Below are positions 24,987 through 37,147 of a stretch of 64,000 nucleotides of DNA, one piece after another. The stretch is from assembly GCA_905250125.1 (NCBI GenBank), contig CAJNOL010000053.1, forward strand, positions 248,749-312,748, read 5' to 3'. The translations under genes and the position numbers were made by a program. Numbering within the stretch: position 1 is the stretch's first letter; every line of letters begins with the position of its first letter. The notes below the pieces were generated by a model, which was not told where the DNA came from, made no database searches, and worked only from the letters and a program-made list of their open reading frames with translations. Origin of the DNA: Rotaria sordida (lineage: Eukaryota > Rotifera > Eurotatoria > Philodinida > Philodinidae).

Positions 24987-25110
24987 GACCGTCATGGTTG
25001 AGTGACTACATAGTCTGACACATATCTACAAAATCCTGTGTTCAAACTTTGGTACTATTAGAGATAAAATGGCTCTGGACAAGTTACTAACGTCTGTTTG
25101 TCTTAGAGTA
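24987..25110 (+). mobile_element. Candidate tRNA-derived SINE
   Basis: gaccgtcatggttgagtgac contains a good pol III A box (TGGTTGAGTGAC against TGGCNNAGTGG), and tgtgttcaaactttgg at about 25,036-25,051 contains a B box (GTTCAAA-C). Their spacing of some 45 bp fits a tRNA head. The sequence cannot fold into a full tRNA cloverleaf and has no anticodon arm that I can defend, so a functional tRNA is unlikely. A tRNA-unrelated body appears to follow. Only one copy is visible in the window. Confidence 0.45.
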
Positions 25111-25123
25111 TTCTTCCTTCTTT

Positions 25124-25792
25124 CCTAATAGATAGTGTGAAAGTTTCTGAACAAAAAAACAATATTTGTTCATTTTTGATTCGCTTGTAGGTACTCTAGA
25201 CGAATGAAACAGTATGGTTTAGATCCAAAATTTTCTGTTCGTTCAGAATAAAGACTTATAAATTTTCGATCAACATTAGTGAAAGAATTTTAAAAAAAAA
25301 TCTCAAAAACTAAAGTTAGACAATAAACATACAAGTTTTTGCTAACTCTATAAATTCTTTTGTGAAAGTGCTAAAATCTATTGACCTTTAAAATTTTGTA
25401 AAGCGAATAATTCTTTACAAAATGTGATATCGAACTAAATTGTCGTTCTTAATCAAGCGGAGCAATAAAGATTGTCTCCGGAGATATTTTCTATATAAAA
25501 TACCCTTTCATCAAAAATGAGGGCAATAGGAAAAACAACAATTTAGTTGCTGTATACATAGACAAAAAGGAACCCAAACAGTACATTTCCCAGAGCAGGT
25601 TTTCCTCTAGATGTTAATACATGAACAAAAGTTTCAATATTTAATTTTGGATTCTATTACGGTAAAAATATGAAAATTCGAAAATAGTATAAAATTGTAA
25701 TTCTAGCACATAGTTTTTCATCTATCTATCTAGAGTACTTTTAAGCGAATTAAATATTTTGTCCAGAAACTTTCGTATCATCTATTAATCGA
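25124..25792. mobile_element. Foldback element of about 670 bp
   Basis: The left end cctaatagatagtgtgaaag leads into tttctga; the right end in reverse complement reads ttaatagatgatacgaaagt then ttctgg. Inner blocks also pair: attcgcttgtaggtactcta at 25,181 against attcgcttaaaagtactcta from about 25,730. The arms are about 110 bp, then diverge. No ORF is present in the interior. Confidence 0.65.
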
Positions 25793-26568
25793 TTAATAAA
25801 TTAATCATATCTATTACACAGATAGTTAATAGACTATACTAATTTCGTAAATATCTTCATTGAAAATTTTTTCTTAGTAATTGAATCATGTTGTTTATCA
25901 CACTCGGCAACATCCAATTTATTGCTCGGCTTTATATTGAAGAATAAAAATGGTGTCAATTGTTATAAAATTGATTGTATCAATGCATATTGAATCAATC
26001 AACACAATAATTAAGCGAGAAGTATTAAATATAAATTTTTTTATATTGAATATATTCTAGAGATGAATTCTTCTTTGATAATCTTGTTAACAATTGTATT
26101 CAATGAACAATAGATAAGAACAATCCTTGATTATCAACTTATCTGATAATAATATCCATTAATACTATTTAGATGAAAATCTACGAAAAGGATTCTTTTC
26201 TTTTTATTATTAATTATCTTATCTATTTGATTAGAATAGCACTATATAAACAAAATGATATTCAATAAAGTAATTCAGTAATTAATAAGTGTTTGTCAAT
26301 CATTAACTAACAGGCGTTCACATTTTTCTATTAATTTTACTAATTAAAAATTTAAACGAGTATGTTATTGCAAACATTTTTTTATAATACACTATTAAAT
26401 AAATTATTATATCTAGAAATGCACAAATATAACATATATTTTACAATCAATATTTGATGGTAAATTGTTTTAGTGAATTACTGCAATATATGATGGATCC
26501 AAAAATATGTATATGAATTTATTTAGAATTTTATTTATTTTGTTTTTAAAGATAATATTTTAGAGTTA
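25793..26568. other. AT-rich intergenic DNA, no gene seen
   Basis: Between the foldback element and the last exon of the GST gene. No motif or repeat pair was recognised. Confidence 0.55.
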
Positions 26569-28444
26569 TTATTGTTTTAGAATAAGATTGGAACAATCGG
26601 TTAATATGTTGGAAGTAGTTGTTAACCAATGAGGTGGAAATGATTGATGAATTGATGGACGATCACATAGATGTTTATAGTAGGAATCTATACATGAATT
26701 AAGATTTAAGATAAGAAGAATATGTGGTTGTTTTTCTGTTTACATTCAGTTTTTTCATATTGTAAGAAAATGATGAGATTATTTGGCTTTTAGGCATCTT
26801 TTATCTAAATTTTAGCATTCATAATCTTATTTAGACACTTCACTTGTCAAAATATGTTATATATCTAAGAAATCAGAAGTGGGAGTGATATTTTAGGAGA
26901 TAAGGGATAAGTCTCAGCCAAAATTCAAATTTATTTTTATTCATTTTGTAGTCTATATTCATTCGGATAGATATACATATACACTACAATATAACAGTTT
27001 TAATTGATTCGAACAAAACTTTGATGTGGAAATCTACCTTCTTCTTCTTCTAATGTCGAAATGAAAACAATCAACTGTTTCGTATCAAATACATCAATAT
27101 TACGAAAGATTCATATTGATCTTGTTTCTTACTAATTTTGAAGAAAAAGTTCGTTCGTGTTTAAAATTGAACGGATAACATGAATTTTGCAATTGTTGAA
27201 AGTGTTTTTACTTACATTAGATACAGTCCTCGACCTCACCTAGTAATATATGAACGTGTTAGTCATAGCAATTAGTGTATGAACTGTGTTTTAAGTAGAC
27301 AAATGCTCCTGAAAGTTTACTTCCAAATTTCTGTTCTCCAATTGAACAGTACTATTTATTAGATATTTCTTTTTTTCTGATTATTCAAAGTAGATTCTAT
27401 AGCTTAAGGAAGATTTTTTCTAGTATGTACATATTATTTCCGAACATGTAATAATTAAGATTTCGATATATTTTTTCTTTTGTTACCGAGTTGTTCATGT
27501 AATCGTATTGGATAACCACAATGAACAAGAAAAGCTAATTGTGGTAAAAGAAAGATATCGGCTAGTGTAAATAGATTGCCAACAGCATATAAATTTTCTT
27601 GATTTTGTTGTTTGAATCTATTGTTCCATCGAATCAATTCATCTACAAGTATCTCTTTACGTTTGTTCAATAAATCAATATTATATCGTTCTGGTGGTGT
27701 ATGCCAAATATAATAGATTACATTTTCACTACCAAATTTTTGCAATCGAAGTGACTATAAATTAGAATCATTTTTTTACTATAAATATTATAAAATTTAA
27801 AATCAAAATAACGTACATCAAAAGTACATTGAAGTACTTGTGCTCGTAAATATGGATCTTGAGGTAAAAATTTAATTCCTTGATTTTTTATTAAATCCTA
27901 AATAAAATAAAAAATTTATTTCTATGTTAAATAAAATTTTTTGTTTGATTCTACTTCTAGATAAAAACATATTGCTAAAGATTCATTAAGAACAATATTT
28001 CCAATTTTAAGTGAAGGTATCTTATTTAAATAAATAAAATAAAAAATAATGAATCTTGATTCTTTTTTTTTTTTGTACTTCTCCTCGTGAATTTTGGTCG
28101 ATAATCGGTTTCATTTTATGTTCATTTTGATCTAATGAAATCATTTGATGTTTATAATCGATAATGTGTTTTTCACTTAAAGCAATTTGTACACGCCTAA
28201 TTGCATTTAAATATATATTTATATTGATAATTTAATAAATATCTCTTTTTCTTTTTAATATTTACCAACAAGGAATACTACCCGACGCCCAATAAAGATA
28301 TATATCATCTTTCAATGAAATTTTCTAATCAATGAGAAAAAAAAAACTCGACATGTCGTTTTTCTTTTACTCTTATATATGTTCAAGAACAGAAACTGAC
28401 TTGTGAGGGTCGTATATATTGATGATTATATGACATACTCGCAT
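26569..28444 (-). CDS. Glutathione S-transferase, rho-class-like
   Basis: Exons (minus) 28439-28444 (tentative), 28266-28324, 28079-28196, 27955-28020, 27817-27897, 27487-27754 and 26569-26687 join in frame to 238 residues. The N-terminal thioredoxin-fold domain has IYLYWASGSIPCWRVQIALS and the glutathione-binding segment GEIPSLKIGNIVLNESLAIC. The all-helical C domain has GNLFTLADIFLLPQLAFLVH and ends YYKHLCDRPSIHQSFPPHWL. These blocks align best with the rho-class GSTs of fish and lancelets (SGSxPCWRV, DRPSIxxSxPPxWL). Role: conjugation of glutathione to electrophiles in the cytosol. The final exon is separated from the rest by an 800-bp intron and was found only by following the reading phase (CTC-G / AT-TCC). 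The first coding exon, ATGCGA before GTATGT, is the least certain part. Confidence 0.85.
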
Positions 28445-29125
28445 TGATTGTCAGTTAATGTTTTTTTCACTAATAATGTAATGACCTGTCATTGTCAATT
28501 ATATCATGGTTAGTCATGCACAGACACGAATGTAACCTTCCCGCGTTAAAGCAACAGTTGAAAAACAACTGTCAATCTTTTATGATTTTTTTTTTCTATT
28601 AATCTTAAGAAATAGTATAAAACTGCGCTATTGCTGTTATTTATTGCTTCGCTTTTTTTTTGCCTTCATGTTAACACATGGGAAAATACGTTAGTCTTTT
28701 TCTTTTTTCTCTCGTCTCTCTCCTCGATTTTCCCATTCTATTTCTTACTACTATCCACTTCTGCTCTAGATAATGATAGATACTATTCTATGATTCCAAT
28801 CAGCAAACTGATGTATGCAACTACTATAACTCATAGAATACATGACGATAGAAGAACTAACAACAATGATGATGATGATGACTGATCAATATTGGTGGGA
28901 GGCAATGTTGTTTTTTTGTTCTTGCTACTACTAGTTTACATCATTGACCTGTGCATATATGTGTGTATGTGTATGTGTGACGATTGATAATAAATCAATG
29001 CATTGCCGATAGGATTACTCGAACAAATTCGAGGTTAAATAAGTAAGTCTATTGTCTATTATTTTCTTTTTTTGTTTCTTCATTGAGTACAAGTGTTAAT
29101 AAATGTTTAATAGAAATTTAAAACA
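28445..29125. promoter_or_regulatory. Divergent intergenic region between GST and RAPGEF1
   Basis: About 680 bp between two head-to-head starts, so it should contain both promoters and 5' UTRs. It is rich in T and CT runs (28,650-28,760). The ORF at 28,631-28,885 is low-complexity. No defined element was recognised. Confidence 0.5.
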
Positions 29126-32100
29126 ATGGCTTTTTCTCGACATTCACTTCGACGTGTTATTGGTGATATGGTTCATCGACATAATGGTAAAAATGATACA
29201 ATAAATTCTTCTTCTATTGACCATCAAAAAAACAATAATAGATCAAAAGATAAAAATGATCGAAATTCTATTATAAGTAATGGTTCCCTAACGGTATGTA
29301 TGATCTTTATAAGATAACAATATCAATAAATAATTCTTTTTTTTTTTTTTCTTCTATTAGTCATCTTCAACATGTTATGAACGATTATATAAAAGTGAAA
29401 AAGAAGTATGTAAATCATTAAATTATCTTGATCAAGTTTTAACACATAATAAAATTGAAATTCTTCCAAATATTATTACATCATTAATTGAAAATATATT
29501 TGATATTGATAGTGTTTTAAAAGGAATATTTGATCATGAATCAGAAACATTTAGGTAAAATAGGTTTTTTTTTCTGATCAAATTTATTTATTTTTTTTAT
29601 TAATATTTATGTTTCTATAGAGCACGTCTTTTAAGTGATGTTTGTTCTCTCTTAGCGGATTTAATTGATTGGTCTGATAAATTACTTTTATTAAAATATA
29701 ATAATAATAATAATAATGATACTACAAAAATTCAAATAAATGATGATGATGAATATAAAAAAATAGCTTTTGATCTTACACAAGCAATTAAAGTAAAAAA
29801 TCAATAAAAATCGAATATATATATATATTTTTTTTTTCTTTCTTTGAGAATTGTATTTCATATGCATGTGATACATCTTCAATGCAAAGTGTTGAAACAC
29901 ATTTTGATTCATCTCAAAATCTTCAATCAACTAATGCGTAAAAAAAACTTTTTTTTTTTTTCGTTATTATTTTTCTTTGAATATATAAACATGAATATTT
30001 ATTTGTTAGTTCTAATGATGATTTAGCTCCAGCTTTACCACCAAAACGAGATAAACGTCCAATAATTTCATCATCTACAATTGCATGTAATCGATCTCGA
30101 AATAATGGAAGTACAAATTCTTTTCTGTCATCTTCATTATCAAATAAAATCAAACAAGATAAAGATAATGATGAACGTATACAATTAATTGTTGATGATA
30201 TTAATCATATTGTTGAAAAATATACACGTGAATTAGATGATGCATTACGTACAAAAACAACAAGTCGTTCTTCATCTATTGATCATGTATTAGAACAAAA
30301 TCGTTCATCAATATTAACATCACCTTATCATCATAATAGTATTGATACATTATATGAAACACATGTATCAAAAATAATGAAAAGTACAATAACTAAAACA
30401 ACAATTAATAATGGACAAGGAATAATTGATAAAAAAGAATCATGTCAAATTTATAATGAAACTGATTGTTCTATACATTCACCAAAAGGTGATATTAAAA
30501 CACAAAAACTTACATATGTTAATCGACAAAAATCAAATGATGATGATGAACAACAAAAAACAATAATGTCTACTCGAATAGATCAACTTAATCCATATGA
30601 CAATGATAAAACAATAAATGATCCACCACCATTACCACCAAAACGGCAAACAGGTTTATATGACCAAAAAAAAAAAAAATTTCTTTTTATGTGTTTTGAA
30701 ATAAATTCTGTTGGATATGAACATGCAATAAAACCTTCCATAGTGGACACTCCGCGGTCCGACGGAGCGAGTTTTGCTAGAATCAAATCTCTGCATAGTG
30801 GATACTTTTTTACAGTCCCGCGGAGTGATTTTTACTGGAATTGAATCTCTCTATAGTGGATACCATCCGATATTGGACATTTTTGAGAAGTTTCAAACAG
30901 TGTGAACTAGAGAGTTTTTCTGTATTTTAACAATTATTGAATTTTCTCTTTTTCAAGAACAAAAGTATATGAGAAGAGAAGTAACAATGAGTACTGGCCA
31001 GTTATCTTATTCACCAATACCTTTCAAATCCTTAGAAAACGCACTTGCTTCTTCGAAAAACTTAGCTTTTGGAAAAGACCTAATCCTCGATAGTGGACAG
31101 TTTTAAAAAGTCTCATAGGTGTTCACTATAGGGAGATTTTACTCAAGTCAGAAGAGGAATGAAACCAAAAACTATGCCATCAGAATGAAATAGAGAAAGC
31201 AAAATCAGATAAGAAAATCCGATGAAATAGTTTTGACTTTTATTTTTAACTCGAGGGAATTTTTCAATACAATACTATCAGTCTTATATTCAAAAGAAGT
31301 TTACTACTTTTAGTTAGACTGAAAACGAAAGCAGTCGTCAAATTGTATTTTTTTTGTTAGAATTAAAATCTTAAGGTTTATCTTCTATATAAACTTCTTT
31401 AAAAAAAATCTATTATAAGAGAAAAAAATTAAAAGTAATAATATGATTTTGTTTTAGCTCGAGCATATATGTCCCTATTTGATCGGTATGATCAAAATGA
31501 AGCTGAATTATTTCTTCGTGATACATGTTTTATTCCTTCACCACAACGTCGTTTTGAAGATTTATTTGAACAAATTCAACAACATTTTCAACATATGCAA
31601 ATACTTTCAAATAGTGATGATTCATTAAGAATAAAAGGAACAACAATTAAAAATGTTAATAAATTAAATGAAATTGTAGGAAATATTTTTAATTATTCGT
31701 TTTTTATGCTTTTTTCAAATCAATTCTTATTTATTTCTAGTCAAAAGATAATGAAGAAATTAATGAATCTAATCTTTATGATAATACATTAAAAATTAAT
31801 TATCATAGTGAACTTTTTCTTGAAAATATATCTCATTTACTTGTTTTTAATCTAGTAAAAATAATTCTTTTCTTTTGTTTTTTCGTGCTTTATATCAATA
31901 TTTTAATTAGAATGAAGATCCTTCATTACGTGGTGGTTCTATAGAGGCATTAATTATTCGAGCAACATCACCTGATAAAAAAGGTTAAATATTATTGATT
32001 AATTTTTGTTTATATAAAATTAATAAACAAAAAAATTTCTTTAGATTTTGTTTATCAAGAAGCATTTTTAACAACATATCGTACATTTGTATCTCCGAGT

Positions 32101-34282
32101 GATTTAGTTGATAAACTTATTCAACGTTATAAATTTTTTTTACAATTTGAAACAAAAAAACGAATTGCTCGATATGCTTTTTCGCTACTTATTCGTGTTA
32201 TTGATGAAATTGAGTAAAAAAAAAAACAAAAAAATTAATTTCATTTTATTCTTATGAAATATATTTTAATTTGTTTCATTTAGTAATGAATTAACTGAAA
32301 ATTTAATGAAATGTCTTTCATATTTTGTTACAAATCTAATACGTCATGGTGAACTTCAATTAGGAAAATTATTACGAAAAAAATCACTTGAACGCTTTAA
32401 TAAATTTCAAATAAATAATGTACATACACAACAAGATATTGTCCTTATACAAAGTTCAATATCATCAAAACGAGCAACATTACTTGATTTTCATTCAACT
32501 GATATAAGTGAACAATTAACATTACTTGATTCAGAATTATTTCTTAAAATTCAATTATCAGAAATTTTATATATGTCTATTGAAAAAGGTGAAGAATATT
32601 CACCAAATTTAGCTGCATTCACAGAACATTTTAATAATATATCTTATTGGTAATGATTCATAAATTGATTAACAAATTTAAAAAAAAAACTATATATTTT
32701 TTTTGTAATATTTATAGGGTACGATCTCGAATACTTGAACAAAATTCTCAACGACAACGTGAAATTTATTTTGAAAAATTTCTTAAAATATTAAAGGTAA
32801 TTTTCAAATATTTATAACACACAGACACCTTATATATATATATATATATATATACACAATGAAAAAAATTAAATTGTTTGTTTTTGCCTCTTAATGAATT
32901 TGCGGATTTTGTTGCATTGAATTTATAATTGTAAATTTTGATAGTTAAGTATAAATGCATTACAATGTGTAGTTGTAAAATGCATGTTACCTGTTGTTCA
33001 CTTGTTCTATTCAATATATTTATCTTAATAATGATCGCTGACATGTCATTTGGTTTAAGCCGTATTATTATATATTGATTCTAATCAACCAATGATCATA
33101 CGAGAATGAATCCTTGAATGATTAATCATGAAGATAAGCCTTCACTTATCTTCTTTTAATCTAATGAATCATGAACGAACTGGAAAGAGATCGAACGATG
33201 AAATCATCAAATGGGACCGAATCGGAAATAGATACTTTTGAACTATTATGTATAACATGATGGGAACATTCATAATAGAATAAATCTATAATATTTAAAG
33301 TCATTTAGTACGATGTTGATATTATTATGAAAAAAACTTATATTTAATATCAATGAAAACATTTAATTAAAATAATTATCTTTGATATTTATATTTCAAG
33401 GTCATTATTTATCTATCTTATCGTATCATAATCCAAACATCTAGACATATTGTGTTTCACAGTAATAGAAATACTCATGTTGATCATTTGTTTTATATTC
33501 TATATGTATTTGTCGTTAAAATGACTACTGAGTTTTGTAGTAGAAACTTTAAAATAATAAATCTTAGAATTATATTGTAATATTTTGAAAAAATGATCTA
33601 TTTATCTAGCATCTACGACGATTAAATAATTTCAATTCATATTTGGCTATTCTCTCAGCTCTTGATTGTGGTCCATTAAAACGATTAAATTGGTCGAAGA
33701 GTATCATTGATGTAAGAATGTTTTTTTTTTTTTGTATATTTTCTTAATTTAAATCCATTTAATTTAGTCTATATCTGAACATACTGGACTTATTGATAGT
33801 ACTGGTTCATTTAAAAATTATCGTGAAGCATTAAATGCATCAGTTGGACAACCATGTATTCCTTATATGTAAATAATTAATAGAATAATATTTTCACAAA
33901 AAAAAATGATTCATATTTGTTTTTATTTTTTGTCTTTTTAAGTGGATTAATTCTATCTGATTTAACATTTGTTCATATTGGTAATTCAGATCATTTACAA
34001 GATGGTCGAACAATTAATTTTTGGAAACGATGGCAACAATTTACTATCTTACATAAATTACGTTATTGTCGTAAATGGTTTGTTTATTTGGGCTTTTTTT
34101 TTATTGATAAAAACAAAATAAATAAATAAATAATTTTTTGATCTTTTAGGGAATATAAATTTATTCGTAATGATCGTATATTGTATTTTTTTAACAATTT
34201 TGATGATTATATGAATGAAGATGCTCAATGGATACAATCAGAAAAAATTAAACCAAGACAAAAAACGAATCCTTATGCATGA
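29126..34282 (+). CDS. RAPGEF1: Rap guanine nucleotide exchange factor 1 (C3G) homologue
   Basis: The start MAFSRHSLRRVIGDMVHRHN is followed by helical N-terminal exons (29,360-29,800), then a linker with two CRK-SH3-type proline motifs, APALPPKRDKR (30,032) and PPPLPPKRQTG (about 30,622). The REM (RasGEF N) domain spans about 31,910-32,650 (RGGSIEALIIRATSPDKK, FVYQEAFLTTYRTFVSPSDL). The CDC25 catalytic domain runs from about 32,500 to the end: HSTDISEQLTLLDSELFLKI, NNFNSYLAILSALDCGPLKR, LILSDLTFVHIGNSDHL, DGRTINFWKRW. The order and the LPPKR motifs identify C3G. Known role: activates Rap1/R-Ras downstream of CRK adaptor complexes at adhesion sites. The intron from about 30,651 to 31,457 carries a MITE; a second 0.8-kb intron covers about 32,797-33,610. 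The stop is at 34280. Confidence 0.9.
30734..31137. mobile_element. TIR element with internal repeats in a RAPGEF1 intron
   Basis: The left end ccttccatagtggacactcc is mirrored by the right end (rc tctccctatagtgaacacct). The left half holds about 2.3 tandem copies of a 55-58-bp unit beginning with catagtgga and containing ccgcgg. A direct copy of the end (gatagtggacag) lies inside at 31,090. It is more GC-rich than the intron around it. It also creates a false extension of the preceding exon's reading frame. Confidence 0.6.
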
Positions 34283-34743
34283 TAATCGAGTTTTAATACT
34301 ATAATCTTAATGTATATATGTCAGATATATTTTTTTTTCTCTCTTGACTTTCTTTTGCTTTTATTACACAGTGACAATGAAAACAAAACGAAATTCAAAT
34401 AAATAATTCGTTTTTCTTGTTTTGTGTATTTAGATCTTTGAGTTTTTCTCTTTCTCTTTCATATGATAATCTGTAAACATGCTTCCTGATGTTGTTGTTG
34501 TTGTTGTTGTTTTTTTTTTACATTTTATTGAAATTAGAAAATAATAAAATAAAACCTTCTGTTTTCTTTTAATCAGATTAATATTTTATGATATCATCGA
34601 AATTAATTAATTTATATACTGAAAGATTATTATTGAAAAGATATTTTTATTTAACAATTTCTCGATTTGATGTATGTGTTTGAAGAATTTTAGGATTATT
34701 AAAGAAGTTTTTTATTTTATTTTATTTTATGTAGCAAAACAAA
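34283..34743. other. Intergenic spacer with TTG microsatellite
   Basis: A 461-bp gap between RAPGEF1 and the phosphoesterase gene on the same strand. It contains (TTG)n at about 34,491-34,510 and the presumed RAPGEF1 3' end (caaataaataattcg at about 34,398). Confidence 0.55.
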
Positions 34744-35585
34744 ATGCCATCTAAAAATTCACTTGTAGAATATGAAAAAAAACGTGATTTTAAAAAAACT
34801 CATGAACCAAAACCAACATATGATGATAAAAGTACGAATGAATATCGATTTGTTGTTCAAGAACATCATGCTTCAATACTTCATTTTGATTTTCGACTTG
34901 AATATAATGGTGTAATGAAAAGGTAGATTTAATATTTAACAAAAACAAAACAAAAAAAATTTCTTCTATCTCTTATTATTGTTTTTCTATTCTTTCCTAG
35001 TTGGTAGGTATACAAATATGTCAAAAATAATAGGAAAAAAAAAAAGAAAATTATTCATTAAACAGGTCAATACCAAAAGGACCAAGTCTTAATCCTCGTG
35101 ATAAACGTTTAGCAATTATGGTAGAAGATCATCCGATACCATATATGAATTTTGAAGGAAAAATACCAGAAGGAGAATATGGTGCAGGTTGTATTTTATT
35201 TGAAAAAATATTTTATATTTATGTACTCTTTTTTTTGTTTCTTGTGATAGGTGAAGTACGAACATGGGATATTGGAACGTATGAACTATTGAATGATAGT
35301 AATATTGATACAGGAATAGAACAAGGAAAATTAACATTTATACTTAATGGAAAAAAATTGAAAGGCCAATTTCATATGATTCGATCACGATTTGGATCAA
35401 AACAACGAGCAAATCAATGGCTTTTAATGAAAAAAAAAGATGAATTTGCAAACGAAAATTTTGTACTTGAACGTATACTTAATTATGGTTCACGACGAGA
35501 TTTACAATCATCAACTACTACTAATAAAAAACGACAACGACAATCAACAACAAAATCACCTACACGAACAACAAAAAGACGCTAA
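34744..35585 (+). CDS. Stand-alone LigD-type DNA 3'-phosphoesterase (likely horizontally acquired)
   Basis: Exons 34744-34922, a candidate 3-nt microexon 35001-35003, 35066-35187 and 35251-35585 give 212 residues. Nearly the whole protein is the phosphoesterase (PE) domain of bacterial LigD: QEHHASILHFDFRLEYNGV (metal-binding H-x5-H-x-D-x-R), KSWSIPKGPSLNPRDKRLAI, VEDHPIPYMNFEGKIPEGEY, GAGEVRTWDIGTYE and FGSKQRANQWLLMKKKDEFA. All the family's catalytic His/Asp/Arg/Glu/Tyr positions I know of are present. The tail (KKRQRQSTTKSPTRTTKRR) is basic, suggesting DNA binding or nuclear import. In bacteria the PE domain trims 3' phosphates and ribonucleotides at breaks in LigD/Ku end joining; there is no ligase or polymerase domain here. 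Spliceosomal introns and host-like AT content argue that this is a resident gene, not contamination. Bacterial or fungal origin is inference. Confidence 0.88.
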
Positions 35586-37147
35586 TTATTTTATGTTAAT
35601 TTACTAAGCAAGCTTTATTTTATTTTCGAATAATATTATAGTCAAGATACACATTGAAATATCATTTTTTGTTTTCGTTCGATATCAAACATTTAAATTT
35701 ACCTTCAAGTAGATCACTTAAATTTATGAATGAAAAAGAGAGAACAAAAAAAAACTTAGAAGTACTCAATAGATCCAAATACGTACTTTTTCTAATAGTG
35801 ACAGTTTGACAGAAACTTCTCTTTTGACTTTTTTAATATAAAATTCGTAAAAATCACTTGAGTAAATTCTCATGTTTGATTATGTATTTCGTCCAATGAG
35901 AATAATATATGGTTCGTTAGAAAAAAAGGTTTTTTTAAAGTTAAGGTAAGACAATCACACAAAAATCTCATATTTTCAAGATGCATTACGGTTTTTCTCT
36001 TTCATTAACGGATAAAACATGTTAAATCTCCTTGAGAAATCATTCAGAAAGCGAAAGAGATAGATCAATGTCGAACTAAAGATAAAATCAATATTTTGAT
36101 GAATAAATTCATTATATTTTTAAGATTTTCATTACTAAAGCAATCTTCACATTATTTTATCATTTCAACCATGTTAATAGTGCTTCATCAAAAAAAATTA
36201 TAAATGATCTAAATTTTTATATTCTAATAGAAATCGAGAAAACAAATTGAATCGACATCTCCAGATTGAAAAAAATTTTTAGAATAAAACAATGAAAATC
36301 CATTAATAAATCATCAATATACAATAGTATAATCAACATTTTGCTTATTATTTCTTTCCTACTCTATTCATCAAAGACAAAAAAGAAAATCAAATCTGAT
36401 TCTTTGTTTTTTTTTTTCTTATATATTTAAACGTGTACACTTTTCCTTAATGTATATTTGGCAATAAGGATAAGAAAAGAAATACTCAAAAGCAAGCACG
36501 ACAATTGAGAAATAAACAAAGAAAAATTCAAAAAACAAAAAGAGAGATGCCAAACAGTAAAGAGAATAAAGAAAACAAATAAGCGAAAATTGTTAACAGA
36601 TCTATGTACGAAAAGAGAAAACAATGAGAACATGATTTTCTACTAGACGTGCATATAATTGAAAGAAACATTTTGTACAAACCAGAAAAAAAAAAGAAAA
36701 AAAGAAGATTCAATAGTCAATCTAAGATATTTATACATCATGTCAATCCCAATTAGTAAAAATAATGCATTAACAACAATAAGAACAATACATTTGAGAC
36801 ATTTGACAAATAACAAGAAAGAAAAAAAGAAAACAAAAATCAATCATACAATGTATTGCTGGCTCATCCAAACGAGATTGCACAAGAAAAACGAGATGTA
36901 TTATATGCACAATCAGAAAACACAAAAAAGAAAAAATACTGTCTTGTTCTATCTCAATATTCATTTATAGTTGCACATCATCATCATCATCATATGTTTA
37001 CACAGAAAAAAAAATACAGGCAAATACTAAAAAACAAAACCAAAAAAAAAATTGTATTGGTCATGTATGTATATGAGACAAAAAAAAAGGGGTAAAGACA
37101 AAGGCACTGATAAACAAGCCATAGCTGCAAAAAATCATAAAATTTAT
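35586..37147. other. Convergent intergenic region, A/T homopolymer-rich
   Basis: It lies between the 3' ends of the phosphoesterase (+) and E-protein (-) genes. From 36,400 to 37,100 the + strand is very A-rich with AAAG/AGAA words, which generates many Lys- or Phe-rich false ORFs on both strands. No coding motif was recognised. Confidence 0.6.

Noticed and set aside
24990..25060. Functional tRNA gene
   Set aside because: A and B box words are present, but acceptor and anticodon stems do not pair convincingly; kept as a SINE-like candidate instead.
30650..30844. Extension of the RAPGEF1 exon past 30,650
   Set aside because: The extra residues come from an A-run and the inserted TIR element; a GTTTAT donor after CAAACAG joins in frame to the exon at 31,458.
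33130..33160. gaagataag/cttatcttc hairpin in a RAPGEF1 intron
   Set aside because: A 9-bp stem is expected by chance in DNA of this composition and nothing else supports a function.
34744..35585. Bacterial contamination as the source of the phosphoesterase
   Set aside because: The frame is split by canonical GT-AG introns, codon and base use match the neighbours, and it lies between two animal genes on the same contig.
36427..37095. Several overlapping ORFs on both strands
   Set aside because: All are Lys/Asn- or Phe/Leu-rich translations of A/T-rich simple sequence between two convergent genes.
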